A stretch of DNA of 64,000 nt from Verrucomicrobiia bacterium (GTDB taxonomy: Bacteria > Verrucomicrobiota > Verrucomicrobiia > Verrucomicrobiales > Akkermansiaceae): contig CANHQJ010000008.1 of assembly GCA_947462875.1 (NCBI GenBank), positions 90,891-154,890 on the forward strand, written 5' to 3'. The notes under the pieces were generated by a model, which was not told the origin of the DNA, did no database searches, and worked only from the letters and a program-made list of their open reading frames with translations. Shown here piece after piece: positions 24,334 to 32,912 of this stretch. Numbering within the stretch: the first letter of the stretch is position 1; every line of letters begins with the position of its first letter. The position numbers were made by a program, and so were the translations under genes.

Positions 24334-25617
24334 TTAGCGGGATCGCTGGCGATTGCCGCCGCCTTGTCCACGGCGTTGGCCACCGCGTTGTGGCGGGCGT
24401 CCACCACCGGGGCGTGCCGCACCTTGCGAGCGGGCTCCGCGCAAATGGCGATCGGCCAAGGATTCCTCATGCCAGTTGTGATTGTCCCAGCGGGGAATCG
24501 GCATGCGGATGATTTTTTCGATGTCGCGCAGGTATTCCAGTTCCTCTTCCGAGCAAAACGAAACCGCACGACCTTCGGCGCCAGCACGGGCGGTGCGGCC
24601 GATGCGATGCACGTAAGCTTCCGGTTCGTTCGGCAAGTCAAAATTCACGACAAGACCGACGTCCTTCACGTCCACACCGCGCGCGGCGACATCGGTGGCC
24701 ACCAAAATCGGCGTGAGGCCTTTTTTGAAGCGATCGAGCGCCTTTTCGCGCTGCGCCTGCGACTTGTTGCCGTGGATGGCATCCGAGGGAAATCCGGCGG
24801 CACAGAGGCTCTTGGCGAGTTTGTTGGCACCGTGTTTCGTGCGGCTGAAAACAATCGTCAGTTTTTGCGCGCTGGCATTGGCCTGTCCGCGGAGCAGTTC
24901 CTCTAACAACGGGCGTTTCGATTCCTTGGTGACGAAGCAGACCTGTTGATCGATCTTTTCCGCCGTGGTCGTTTCCGGAGTGATGCTGACGTGCGCGGGA
25001 TTGCGCAGGATGTTGTTGGCGAGTTCGACGATGTTCGGCGCCAGCGTGGCGGAGAAAAACAGCGACTGGCGTTTTGCTGGCAGCATCGAAACGATGCGTT
25101 TCACATCGCGCAGGAAGCCCATGTCCAGCATGCGGTCCACTTCATCGAGAACGAAAAATTCCACGTGCGAGAGATCGACGTGGCCCTGATCGATGAGGTC
25201 CAACAAACGGCCGGGGCAGGCGACGAGGACATCAACGCCCTGGCGCATGGCCTGCACCTGGGGCACCTGGCCGACGCCACCGTAGATCAGCGTTTGGCGG
25301 AAGGGCACGTATTTGCCATACGTGGAAAAGCTCTTGCCCACCTGCATCGCGAGTTCGCGCGTGGGGGCGAGCACCAGCGTGCGGCAGGATTTGTGCTTCG
25401 GCTTGGCAAGATTGCCGTGCAGGGCATGGAGGATGGGCAGGGCGAAGCTTGCCGTTTTTCCGGTGCCGGTCTGGGCGCAACCTAACAGGTCACGGCCTTC
25501 CAATAGCAGCGGGATGGCCTGCGCCTGGATGGGCGAGGGTGTGGTGTAGTTGAGTTCTTGCAACACGCGTTGCAGGGGCGCGGCCAAGGGCAGCGCTTCG
25601 AATAAGGGAGCGGTCAT
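24334..25617 (-). CDS. DEAD-box-type ATP-dependent RNA helicase (RhlE-like)
   Basis: A 427-residue helicase started at the ATG at 25615-25617 (MTAPLFEALPLAAPLQRVLQ), which places the Q motif (TTPSPIQAQAIPLLL) correctly. Motif I AQTGTGKT near residue 48, Ia APTRELAMQ, III SATLAPN, and motif VI HRIGRTARAG are intact. Motif II reads LDEVDRM rather than DEAD. The C-terminal ~45 residues are Arg/Gly/Gln-rich, typical of RNA-binding tails. Expected to unwind short RNA duplexes in ribosome assembly or mRNA turnover in the cytoplasm. Confidence 0.93.
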   Translation of the reverse strand: MTAPLFEALPLAAPLQRVLQELNYTTPSPIQAQAIPLLLEGRDLLGCAQTGTGKTASFALPILHALHGNLAKPKHKSCRTLVLAPTRELAMQVGKSFSTYGKYVPFRQTLIYGGVGQVPQVQAMRQGVDVLVACPGRLLDLIDQGHVDLSHVEFFVLDEVDRMLDMGFLRDVKRIVSMLPAKRQSLFFSATLAPNIVELANNILRNPAHVSITPETTTAEKIDQQVCFVTKESKRPLLEELLRGQANASAQKLTIVFSRTKHGANKLAKSLCAAGFPSDAIHGNKSQAQREKALDRFKKGLTPILVATDVAARGVDVKDVGLVVNFDLPNEPEAYVHRIGRTARAGAEGRAVSFCSEEELEYLRDIEKIIRMPIPRWDNHNWHEESLADRHLRGARSQGAARPGGGRPPQRGGQRRGQGGGNRQRSR

Positions 25618-25873
25618 AGTGTTTGGTAAATGGCCAGCGCAGCCGTGAATTCGGCAGCTGGCCGTGCGATGAGCTGTAGGGTGTAACCTCAAACAATCTT
25701 TCTCATCGACGAAGACCGGAAAAGGGCGATGCTCACAAGAGCGCCTGATCGTCCGCTTGCGCGAACACGGGAGACCAATGCGCTGGTATTGCGGAAAAGT
25801 CAAGATCAATCGTACATCGATCGATCACGCTGCGGCAAAAGCGGCGGCTGGTGCGCTGGAGAAAAACGATGCG

Positions 25874-27835
25874 TCAACTCTCGAAGTAGGTGTAGCCACT
25901 CAATCCGTTGCGGAACAAGTCCATGACCTCGCGGCGTTCGCTGGGCGAAATGTTGCCTTTGCTCACGGCCTGCTCGGCGAAGCTGCGGAAGCGACCGACG
26001 AGTTCCTTGGTGTCGTATTCGACATAGCTGAGCACGTCTGCCACGGTATCGCCCTCGACCTCGTGGGTATAGACGGGTTTGCCATTTTCCATGTGCACGC
26101 CGACGACGTGGGTATCACCCAACAGATTGTGCAGGTCGCCCAGGGTTTCCTGATAGGCGCCGACAAGGAAAACGGCGACGTAGTAGGGCGTGCCGGGTTT
26201 GAACTCGTGGAGAGGGAGGATTTTCGCGACGTCCTCACGGTCGATGAATCGATCGATCTTGCCATCGCAGTCGCAAGTGATGTCCGCCAGCACCGCACGA
26301 TGACGCGGGCGCTCTTCGAGACGGTGGATGGGCATCACGGGGAAAAGTTGGTCGATGGCCCAGGAATCCGGAAGGCTCTGGAACAGGCTGAAATTTCCGT
26401 AATAGAAATCCGTCAGAGAGCTCGAGAGCTCGCGCAGATCCTCGGGGATGTCATCCATTTCCGTGAGCAATTTCGAGACGCGGGTGAGGATGTGCCAGGA
26501 CCATGCCTCGCCGAGACCGCGCTCGCGCAGCGTGGCATTGCCATGGAAAAACTGCGCGCGCAGTTGATCGCGGTAGTAGAGAGCGTCGTTCACGCACTCC
26601 TGGAGATTTTTTTTACACAAGACGCGATTGACCTCGATGAGGTTTTTCAACTGGTCGTGCGGATTTTCCGGCGTGGCGGGCTCGTCATCGGAGGACTGCA
26701 CGCTGGTGACATCGAGAATGTTGAAGACCAGCACCGAGTAGTAGGATACCACCGCGCGGCCCGATTCCGAAATGATGTTCGGGTGGGCGATGTTTTGTTT
26801 TTGGCAAATGCTGGAGATCACCTCAATGATGTCCGCGCAGTATTCCGAAATCGAGTAATTGCAGGACGAGGTGAAATTCGTGTGCGAGCCATCGTAATCA
26901 ACCGCGAGTCCTCCGCCGATGTCGAGAATGCCCATGGGCGCGCCCTCGCGAACCAGGTCGCAGTACATGCGCACCGCTTCCGTGGCACCCTCGCGGATCG
27001 AGGCGATGTTGGGGATCTGCGAACCTTGATGGTAGTGCAGCATTTTCAGGCAGTCGAGGTAGCCGTAGTCCTTGAGGCGATCGACGACTTCGATGACTTG
27101 CGCGGCATTGAGGCCGAACACGGACTTGTCCCCTGCGGACTCCTGCCAGTGGCCGGAACCGCGGGTGGCGAGGCGGACGCGGACGCCGAGATTGGGACGG
27201 ATGCCGATGGCTTCCGAGCGTTTGATGATGGAGTGCAATTCGCTGGGCATTTCCAGCACCAGAATCACGCGCAAGCCCATCTTTTGGGCATGCAGGGCGA
27301 GGTCGATGAATTCCTCATCCTTATAGCCATTGCAAATGATGTATGCCTCGGGATCGTGCATGTGCGCCAGCGCGGCGATCAATTCCGGCTTGGAGCCCGC
27401 TTCGAGGCCGTAGTGATACTGTTTGCCGAACTCGGTGATTTCCTCGATGACCTGGCGTTGCTGGTTGACCTTGATCGGATAAACGCCGCGGTAGGAGCCC
27501 TGGTAGTTCAGGTCCTTGATGGCTTTGTGAAAGGAATTGTTCAGCTCGGCGATGCGCGAGTGCAAGAGATCGCGGAAGCGAAGCAGGACCGGAAGCTGTG
27601 TTCCGCGATCGGCGAGGCCATCGACGATGTTTTTCAGGCTGATGTCGTAGTTTTCATCGTCCTCCGTGAGGCGCACCGTGACTTCGCCTTGGCGGGACAC
27701 ATGGAAATAGCCGTGGCCCCAATCATCGATGCCATACAGCTCCGCAGACTTGCTGGGAGACCAACCTTTTTGGGATTTGCCAGTGGTGGGTGCGGGCGCG
27801 GGCTTTTTTTTCTTTTTCGAAGGACTAGGGGACAT
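25874..27835 (-). CDS. speA: Biosynthetic arginine decarboxylase
   Basis: A 653-residue PLP enzyme that decarboxylates arginine to agmatine, the first step of polyamine synthesis. The ATG at 27833-27835 (MSPSPSKKKKKPAPAP) gives a lysine-rich leader before SAELYGIDDWGHGYFHV, the normal SpeA opening. Other motifs: YPIKVNQQRQVIEEI with the PLP lysine near residue 120, GLEAGSKPELIAAL, ICNGYKDEEFIDLA, MGILDIGGGLAVDYDG near 300, and CDGKIDRFI with the substrate-site region near 530. Length is typical. It stands alone with 256 bases of featureless sequence before the helicase gene; the FHA gene lies just upstream on the same strand. Confidence 0.95.
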   Translation of the reverse strand: MSPSPSKKKKKPAPAPTTGKSQKGWSPSKSAELYGIDDWGHGYFHVSRQGEVTVRLTEDDENYDISLKNIVDGLADRGTQLPVLLRFRDLLHSRIAELNNSFHKAIKDLNYQGSYRGVYPIKVNQQRQVIEEITEFGKQYHYGLEAGSKPELIAALAHMHDPEAYIICNGYKDEEFIDLALHAQKMGLRVILVLEMPSELHSIIKRSEAIGIRPNLGVRVRLATRGSGHWQESAGDKSVFGLNAAQVIEVVDRLKDYGYLDCLKMLHYHQGSQIPNIASIREGATEAVRMYCDLVREGAPMGILDIGGGLAVDYDGSHTNFTSSCNYSISEYCADIIEVISSICQKQNIAHPNIISESGRAVVSYYSVLVFNILDVTSVQSSDDEPATPENPHDQLKNLIEVNRVLCKKNLQECVNDALYYRDQLRAQFFHGNATLRERGLGEAWSWHILTRVSKLLTEMDDIPEDLRELSSSLTDFYYGNFSLFQSLPDSWAIDQLFPVMPIHRLEERPRHRAVLADITCDCDGKIDRFIDREDVAKILPLHEFKPGTPYYVAVFLVGAYQETLGDLHNLLGDTHVVGVHMENGKPVYTHEVEGDTVADVLSYVEYDTKELVGRFRSFAEQAVSKGNISPSERREVMDLFRNGLSGYTYFES

Positions 27836-27927
27836 GCTCGGGATGCGGTGGAAGAGCGGATGTATTAGGCAGGATGCCACAAATGGCAAAGAAAATCGAG
27901 TGACAAAGCAAAAAAATCTTCCTCATT

Positions 27928-27947
27928 CCGCCGAACTTACTCGGCGG
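27928..27947 (-). terminator. Hairpin at the end of the FHA gene
   Basis: CCGCCGA and TCGGCGG form a perfect 7-bp stem around a 6-base loop that includes the TAA stop of the FHA gene. In the leftward direction a seven-T run follows about 11 bases later, so this is a plausible but loose terminator. Confidence 0.45.
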
Positions 27948-28572
27948 TCGGGGTGGCTGGGTCTGCCGCAGGCTCTGCGGGCGCGGCGGTGTCCGCCGGT
28001 TTGTCTTTGTTAGACATGGATTGCAGCAGCGACTGATGGGTTTCCTTTTCGTGGCGGATCGAGAGACCGACGTAGAAGGCGAGAGCGGCGAGGATCAGGA
28101 ACACGACCATGGCCAGAAAGCTGTGCGCGGGGTTCGCCGAAGCAAGGGTGGCGGGAGCGGGCGCTGGTCGGCGCACGGGGCCGCGATCCGATGTCTTGGG
28201 GCGAGCTTTTTCGGGTTCCTCGGCGATGATTTTCGACTCAGTGGGAGGGTTTTCACGGGCGAGGGCTTCCTTTTCCTCATCGGTGAGGGAAAAATCAAAG
28301 GCCACGTCACCGAGTTTCACGCTCAGGCCATCGCGCAGGGCGATGATGGGCAGGCGGTTGCCATCGAGTTTGGTGCCGTTGGTGGATTCGAGATCGCGTA
28401 TCTGATAGCCACCGGAGATGCGTTCCATTACGGCATGGTGCACGGAAACGGAGCCGCAGTTGATGGCAATGTCATTGTCCGAACCCCTGCCCATCTTCAC
28501 CGATTGGCGGTCAAGTTGGAAACGATAAGGCTGCGGGGTTTGGTCGGGTACGGTAATGATGACGCGTGGCAT
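27937..28572 (-). CDS. FHA-domain protein with one C-terminal membrane segment
   Basis: A 211-residue protein. Residues 1-95 are a forkhead-associated domain: VKMGRGSDNDIAIN with the conserved Gly-Arg, VSVHHAVMER with Ser-x-x-His, and RDLESTNGTKLDGNRL. FHA domains bind phosphothreonine on partner proteins. A charged Pro/Lys/Arg linker follows, then one membrane helix (FLAMVVFLILAALAFYVGL, ~residues 150-170) and an Ala/Pro/Glu/Asp tail. The FHA domain should face the cytoplasm. No kinase gene is nearby. It is divergent from the EEP hydrolase gene and upstream of speA. Confidence 0.88.
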   Translation of the reverse strand: MPRVIITVPDQTPQPYRFQLDRQSVKMGRGSDNDIAINCGSVSVHHAVMERISGGYQIRDLESTNGTKLDGNRLPIIALRDGLSVKLGDVAFDFSLTDEEKEALARENPPTESKIIAEEPEKARPKTSDRGPVRRPAPAPATLASANPAHSFLAMVVFLILAALAFYVGLSIRHEKETHQSLLQSMSNKDKPADTAAPAEPAADPATPTAE

Positions 28573-28704
28573 GATGATAATACGGTGGCTTGGTGTGATT
28601 TATAGCGTTTTTTTTCAGAGATCGTAAATGGTAAAGTTCGGGAACGCCGACCTTTGGCGGTGGGGCGTGAAAGGTTGGAATTGGTGCGGATGTATGGTGT
28701 GGCG

Positions 28705-29439
28705 ATGAAACGATGGATTTTCGCGATGTTGTTGGGGTTGGCTACCGGCGCGCATGCGTTTACCGCAGTGACATGGAACATTCACCGCGGAGTGGGGATG
28801 GATGGGAAATACGACTTGGATCGAACGGTTGCCGTGATCCGCGAGCAGAAAGCGGACGTGGTGGTGCTGCAGGAAGTCGATCAGGGCACCGCGCGCAGTG
28901 GCAAACGCAAATTGGCCGATGAGATCGCCAAGGCTTTGGGCTGGCAGGTGTTTTTTGGCAAAGCGATCGACTTTCAAGGCGGCGAATACGGCCAGGCGAT
29001 TTTGTCACCTCATCCTCTTCGCAATCCGCGTGTGATCCGGCTTTCCGAGCAAGGGGAAGCGCGCATCGCCGTGGTGGCGGAAATGGAAGTGAATCAGGAA
29101 TGGGTGACCGTCGTGGGCGTCCATCTGGATGCCGGCGATGGAGCGCGCAGAACCCGGGAGGGCGAAGCCTTGCTGGCGGGATTGGCGGGCGTGAAAGGGA
29201 AAATCTACGCCGCAGGGGATTGGAACGAGGAACCCGATGCGGGCGTGGGCGGTCTGATGAAGGCGGCGGGATGGGTCTATCAGAAAAAAACCGGACCAGC
29301 CGCCACCTGCCCGGAACCGAAGCCCGAGGTGGAAATCGATTATTTCTGGACAAAGGGTGTCTCCGAGCCAGCGGAATCGCGGGTGATCGATGTCAAAGGC
29401 GCCTCGGATCACCGGGCCGTGATTGCAATCTGGAAGTAG
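28705..29439 (+). CDS. Secreted endonuclease/exonuclease/phosphatase-family hydrolase
   Basis: A 244-residue exported protein. The ATG at 28705 opens a signal peptide (MKRWIFAMLLGLATGAHAF). The mature part shows the EEP fold: VTWNIHRGVGMDGKYDLDRT, VVLQEVDQGT with the metal-binding Glu near residue 57, GVHLDAGDGARR, YAAGDWNEEPDAG near 170 (Asn-Glu metal/catalytic site) and GASDHRAVIAI near 232 (catalytic Asp-His). This superfamily cleaves phosphodiesters, including DNA, inositol phosphates and sphingomyelin; the substrate here is unknown. It converges on the YkuD-type gene with a 13-base gap. Confidence 0.9.
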   Translation: MKRWIFAMLLGLATGAHAFTAVTWNIHRGVGMDGKYDLDRTVAVIREQKADVVVLQEVDQGTARSGKRKLADEIAKALGWQVFFGKAIDFQGGEYGQAILSPHPLRNPRVIRLSEQGEARIAVVAEMEVNQEWVTVVGVHLDAGDGARRTREGEALLAGLAGVKGKIYAAGDWNEEPDAGVGGLMKAAGWVYQKKTGPAATCPEPKPEVEIDYFWTKGVSEPAESRVIDVKGASDHRAVIAIWK

Positions 29440-29452
29440 TGTGTTTCCCGTA

Positions 29453-30172
29453 TCAGGGCAGCTTCCAGGCGGCACGATATTGCTGATATTCGGCGGCGGG
29501 AAGGATGACGTAGAGCGGTTGTTGCGTGGGATCGATGCTGGCGATCAGCGCCCGCAAACGCGCTTCCTCCATCGTCGTGCAACCCGCCGTGGGAGAGCCT
29601 CCACCATTGCGCCAGATGTGAAAAAAGATCGAGCTGCCCGCGCCCTTGACCACCTTCGGCGGTGCGTTATGCGCGATGAAAAGTTTCAGTTTGTGAGCGG
29701 CATCGTTTTGTTTCATCTGCTGCTTTTTTTCCCAGGCGGTGGAGGGTTCGTGCGGCAGGATGACATGCTGATTGTAGGAAGGCGACGCGGGGTCCTCGAC
29801 CCATAGGTCGCGGGAAGTGACCTGACGGTAGGGGAGTTTGGGATGCTTGCGGATCTGGGCATCGGCGCCCCACGCGCCACCGATGCGGAAGACGCCGGCT
29901 GGCGTGCGACCGTCACCTTCCGCCTTGATCGCGGCGTTGGCGGGAGAGGGGTGCAGGCCCAGTCCCCAAACCAGGCCGTTTTTTCCGAGTCTGCCGTTCC
30001 ACGCTGAGCCTGCTTTTTGCCACTGTTTGCCGGATTTTTGATAGAGCTGCAAAGAGACCTGGGAGGAGTTCCAGTCCTTCGCTGTGCCTACGAGACACTG
30101 GGTCGAACCCTTGGGCAGATCAAAGGCGCAACAGAGAGAAGCGGTTAAGACAAAAAACAAGAAGCGAAGCAT
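29453..30172 (-). CDS. Secreted YkuD-family L,D-transpeptidase-like protein
   Basis: A 239-residue exported protein with signal peptide MLRFLFFVLTASLCCAF. The catalytic region reads SIFFHIWRNGGGSPTAGCTT (residues ~180-200), with the His and Cys of the YkuD active site. DGRTPAGVFRIGGAWG near residue 90 matches the family's TPxGxF segment. It belongs to the branch with a TAGC active site, whose members include L,D-transpeptidases and murein-modifying enzymes. It probably acts on peptidoglycan in the periplasm and is the second YkuD-type gene in the window. A 15-base palindrome lies just upstream. Confidence 0.88.
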   Translation of the reverse strand: MLRFLFFVLTASLCCAFDLPKGSTQCLVGTAKDWNSSQVSLQLYQKSGKQWQKAGSAWNGRLGKNGLVWGLGLHPSPANAAIKAEGDGRTPAGVFRIGGAWGADAQIRKHPKLPYRQVTSRDLWVEDPASPSYNQHVILPHEPSTAWEKKQQMKQNDAAHKLKLFIAHNAPPKVVKGAGSSIFFHIWRNGGGSPTAGCTTMEEARLRALIASIDPTQQPLYVILPAAEYQQYRAAWKLP

Positions 30173-30177
30173 GACCG

Positions 30178-30192
30178 CATGATACGATCATG
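30178..30192. promoter_or_regulatory. Palindrome upstream of the YkuD-type gene
   Basis: CATGAT-ACG-ATCATG is a perfect 6-base inverted repeat with a 3-base spacer, 5 bases upstream of the leftward ATG at 30172 and in the divergent region shared with the glycan locus. It may be an operator. No known consensus is claimed. The rest of the ~145-base gap contains a TTGACA at 30249 facing right and an 11-base direct repeat (ATTTGCTGATT at 30240 and 30322), and nothing else I recognise. Confidence 0.3.
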
Positions 30193-30337
30193 AGTGGATA
30201 ATGCAACGGTGCATGTGGAGGAATTGCGGTTCTCAGCCGATTTGCTGATTGACAGAGGGAATCGGCGAATGAATCATGATTGCGCGCACCTTCGATCAAT
30301 CATCCACCGTTGAACCATTTCATTTGCTGATTTCCAC

Positions 30338-31495
30338 ATGAGTCACCCAAGTTCTGCAATCTCAACCCATAGAGTCGCCATTTTGTTTGCAAATTTGAAA
30401 GGGAATTTGGGCGATTTCGCGATTTTGCAGGCGATGATTCACCAAATCAAATCAGCTTGTCCCGCCACGGGCATCGACGTGTTCGCGCATCCGCTCGTCC
30501 CCATCGATGCCCTGCGTCTTGAGGCGTTCCAGCGCTACAATGAAGGCGTGCGTTTTCCCGGCGTGAGCTATTACAAGCCTCCCGGTTTCTTTGAACGGTT
30601 GCTGTTGTCAACATTTCTCCGTCGATGGATCCAGCCCCGCATGATTGAATCGTTCGCGTCGCAAGCGGAAGCATCCATGGCATCCTTCGCCGCGTATGAA
30701 GCCGTGTATTTCGCGGGCGGTGATCAGTGGAGCGGAAAAGATCTGGGGCATGCGATGTTCGGCACTCTGGTGGCGGTGCAACGCATCAATCCCCATGTCT
30801 TTTGTTTTCCGTTTTCGCTGAAAAAGAGCATGACCGGACTCTACCCGTCAGGCCTGTTGTCGTCATATTTCGCGCGGTTGCGGCAGCCGGTGATCGTGCG
30901 GGACAGCCTCACGAAAGGGATCATGGACGATCTTGGTGTCACCTGCGTGCAAGGTGCGGACTGCGTTTTTTCCCTCCCTGACAATCTCGCGGAGGGAGAG
31001 GCGGCCGAGGGTCGGGATCCCGAGCGTGTGCTGTTTGTCGTCAAGGGCCAGGAGGCAAACCTCGCGGCCGCGATGGAGAAGTTATTGGAACAGTCCGTGC
31101 GGATTGAATTGCTATCGACATGCCCGCAGGAAGACGATCGCATTTTCCAATCGTTAGCGGCCCGATTTTCGATTCCCTACCACACACCTGCGACGTGGCA
31201 GGAGGTGATTGCCGAATTCCGCGCCAGCAGTTTGATCGTTACCAACCGCCTGCACGGCCTGATTCTCGGTTCCCTTGCCCGTGTGCCGTTGTTGCCCGTC
31301 ACGGACCGCAAAAAATCACTGGCATTCGCTCTTGATGCCGCCATGCCTCATCATGTTCCCGCGGTGACTGACGTGACACGGGAATTGCTCCAAAAGACCC
31401 TGATCGACAAGGATCAGGTGCTTCGTCAAATGCGAACGTATCAAGAGCTTTGCCGATCGCAACCCAACTCGCCCATCAACCCGAATCTGCCATGA
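30338..31495 (+). CDS. Polysaccharide pyruvyl transferase family protein
   Basis: A 385-residue member of the PF04230 (CsaB/WcaK/AmsJ) family, which transfers pyruvate from phosphoenolpyruvate onto sugars as a ketal. Evidence: VAILFANLKGNLGDFAILQAM near residue 13 (the family's N-x-G-D/N motif), YFAGGDQWSGKDLG near 125, PVIVRDSLTKGIMDDLGV near 185 and the C-terminal SSLIVTNRLHGLILGSLARV near 300 (the family's RxHG motif). It is the first gene of a rightward three-gene unit; its TGA overlaps the next ATG. The pyruvate would add negative charge to a surface glycan. Confidence 0.85.
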   Translation: MSHPSSAISTHRVAILFANLKGNLGDFAILQAMIHQIKSACPATGIDVFAHPLVPIDALRLEAFQRYNEGVRFPGVSYYKPPGFFERLLLSTFLRRWIQPRMIESFASQAEASMASFAAYEAVYFAGGDQWSGKDLGHAMFGTLVAVQRINPHVFCFPFSLKKSMTGLYPSGLLSSYFARLRQPVIVRDSLTKGIMDDLGVTCVQGADCVFSLPDNLAEGEAAEGRDPERVLFVVKGQEANLAAAMEKLLEQSVRIELLSTCPQEDDRIFQSLAARFSIPYHTPATWQEVIAEFRASSLIVTNRLHGLILGSLARVPLLPVTDRKKSLAFALDAAMPHHVPAVTDVTRELLQKTLIDKDQVLRQMRTYQELCRSQPNSPINPNLP

Positions 31496-32208
31496 ACTGC
31501 CCCGTATGTGAAAGCCCGGATCACGCCTCGTGCGCCTCAAAAAATGGTTACGCGATTCATCGCTGCGCTGACTGCGGTGTTCTGTTCATCCATCCGTTTC
31601 CCTCCTCGCAGGAGTTGTCCGATTTTTATCATAACTATCATAAGTCCAAGCAATACAAGGACAAGATGCAGTCCAAAATCAAAAGGGCGTACAGCCGCAT
31701 CGCCTCCTTGCGCAGCCGCGGAAACCTTGCCTTTCTCGACGTCGGCTGCAATCTCGGTTTTGCTACGGAAGCCGGGCGCAGGCTGGGCTACCGGGCGTTG
31801 GGCATCGACGTCGATGCCGATGCGGTGGAGCGCGCCAAGACGAGTTTCCCCGGTGCCTCCTTCCGCGCTGTAGGCATCGAGGTGCTCGCTGCCGAAGGGC
31901 AGAAATTCGATGTGGTCTATTGCAGCGAGGTGATCGAGCATCTTGTGGATCCGTATGAATTTTTGTGCTCGATCAGAGCCGTCATGGCGGACGATGGTGT
32001 TTTGTTTCTGACCACGCCGGATGTGGGACATTTTTCATTGCCCGGGAAGATCGATAAACTCGTCGAGTGGACGACGTTCCGCCCCCCGGAGCATTTGATT
32101 TATTTTGACAAATCATCGCTGGCGCTGCTTTTCAAGCGGGCGGGTTTCGGTTCGGTGAAATTCCGATTTGGCTTCAAACCCACGCTCAAGGTCGTGGCCC
32201 AGCCGTAA
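31492..32208 (+). CDS. Class I SAM-dependent methyltransferase with N-terminal zinc-ribbon
   Basis: A 238-residue methyltransferase beginning at an ATG that overlaps the previous stop by four bases. Residues 1-25 contain CPVCESPDH and CADCG, a four-cysteine ribbon typical of small-molecule and sugar methyltransferases. LAFLDVGCNLGFATEAGRRL near residue 78 is the SAM-binding motif I, VVYCSEVIEHLVDP near 140 is the Methyltransf_11/23 signature, and LFLTTPDVGHFS is motif III. In a glycan locus it probably methylates a sugar or nucleotide sugar, though this is not proven. Confidence 0.85.
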   Translation: MNCPVCESPDHASCASKNGYAIHRCADCGVLFIHPFPSSQELSDFYHNYHKSKQYKDKMQSKIKRAYSRIASLRSRGNLAFLDVGCNLGFATEAGRRLGYRALGIDVDADAVERAKTSFPGASFRAVGIEVLAAEGQKFDVVYCSEVIEHLVDPYEFLCSIRAVMADDGVLFLTTPDVGHFSLPGKIDKLVEWTTFRPPEHLIYFDKSSLALLFKRAGFGSVKFRFGFKPTLKVVAQP

Positions 32209-32210
32209 TT

Positions 32211-32912
32211 ATGGAGAATTACCATCGTGACAGATACCACGGCGATCTTGCCGCGCTGAGCCGCTTGCGCGCTGTGTTGCGCGAGACAGTGGCGGGGAGA
32301 ACCACGATTGTCATCGGGTCCGCTCCGGATCCCGTCGTTCCGGCGGTTCACAACGCCTGCCACCTGTGCGTCAATGGTTCCGTGCACTCGGCCGACAAGT
32401 ACTTTCATGTGATTCCTGACGCCACGTTTCTCAACGGCGCGATCTTCCATGATGCGGATTCGTACGCGGAGGCGACGGTAGGCGCCTTGCGCGACAAATC
32501 CCTGGGTATCGTGCTGGTCTCGCGGAATGCCTACCATTGCTGCTCCGCAGTGCTGGAAGAGATCGGTGCATCCGCCAGGAAATGCTATTCGGTTTCCAAG
32601 TATGACAAGCGGCTGATCATCGGGCAGTCGCTCGGCCACAGCTTTTTTGGGACGTATCCGATCGAGGCGAACATCTCCAACGGTATGTTCATGGCCGTGG
32701 TGGCATTATGGGCCGGCGCCGCGGAAGTGATTCTGGTGGGTTTTTCTTTCAACAGCCGGCACGAATACTCCAAGCAGGCCCAGCAACTCTCGGTGCGCGG
32801 CCATCTGCGGGAAGACAGCAGGTTTCTCGAATACATCGTGGCAAGCAAACTGCCCGTCTCAACCACAGCGCCTGAGATACACAACAAGTTCGGCCTGGCA
32901 CTGCATGGCTAA
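32211..32912 (+). CDS. Putative glycosyltransferase with sialyltransferase-like motifs
   Basis: A 233-residue protein I cannot name firmly. IVIGSAPDPVV near residue 34 followed by LCVNGSVHSADKYF resembles the N-G-P-S...CNQ motif opening of GT42 (Cst-II-like) sialyltransferases. SNGMFMAVVALWAGAAEVIL near 160 with VGFSF resembles their TSG...ALGY-EIYL-GIDF motif. No membrane segment is seen. It lies 2 bases after the methyltransferase gene in the rightward glycan unit, and its stop overlaps the stop of the opposing sulfotransferase gene. A sugar-transfer role is an inference from these motifs and location; a different Rossmann-fold enzyme is possible. Confidence 0.45.
   Translation: MENYHRDRYHGDLAALSRLRAVLRETVAGRTTIVIGSAPDPVVPAVHNACHLCVNGSVHSADKYFHVIPDATFLNGAIFHDADSYAEATVGALRDKSLGIVLVSRNAYHCCSAVLEEIGASARKCYSVSKYDKRLIIGQSLGHSFFGTYPIEANISNGMFMAVVALWAGAAEVILVGFSFNSRHEYSKQAQQLSVRGHLREDSRFLEYIVASKLPVSTTAPEIHNKFGLALHG

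Noticed and set aside
25757..27868. 703-codon rightward open frame opposite speA
   Set aside because: No recognisable motif, Val/Asp/Gly-rich antisense pattern; SpeA on the minus strand is unambiguous.
30249..30277. TTGACA plus AATCAT as a promoter of the rightward glycan unit
   Set aside because: The -10 match is too weak to claim, although a promoter must lie in this gap.
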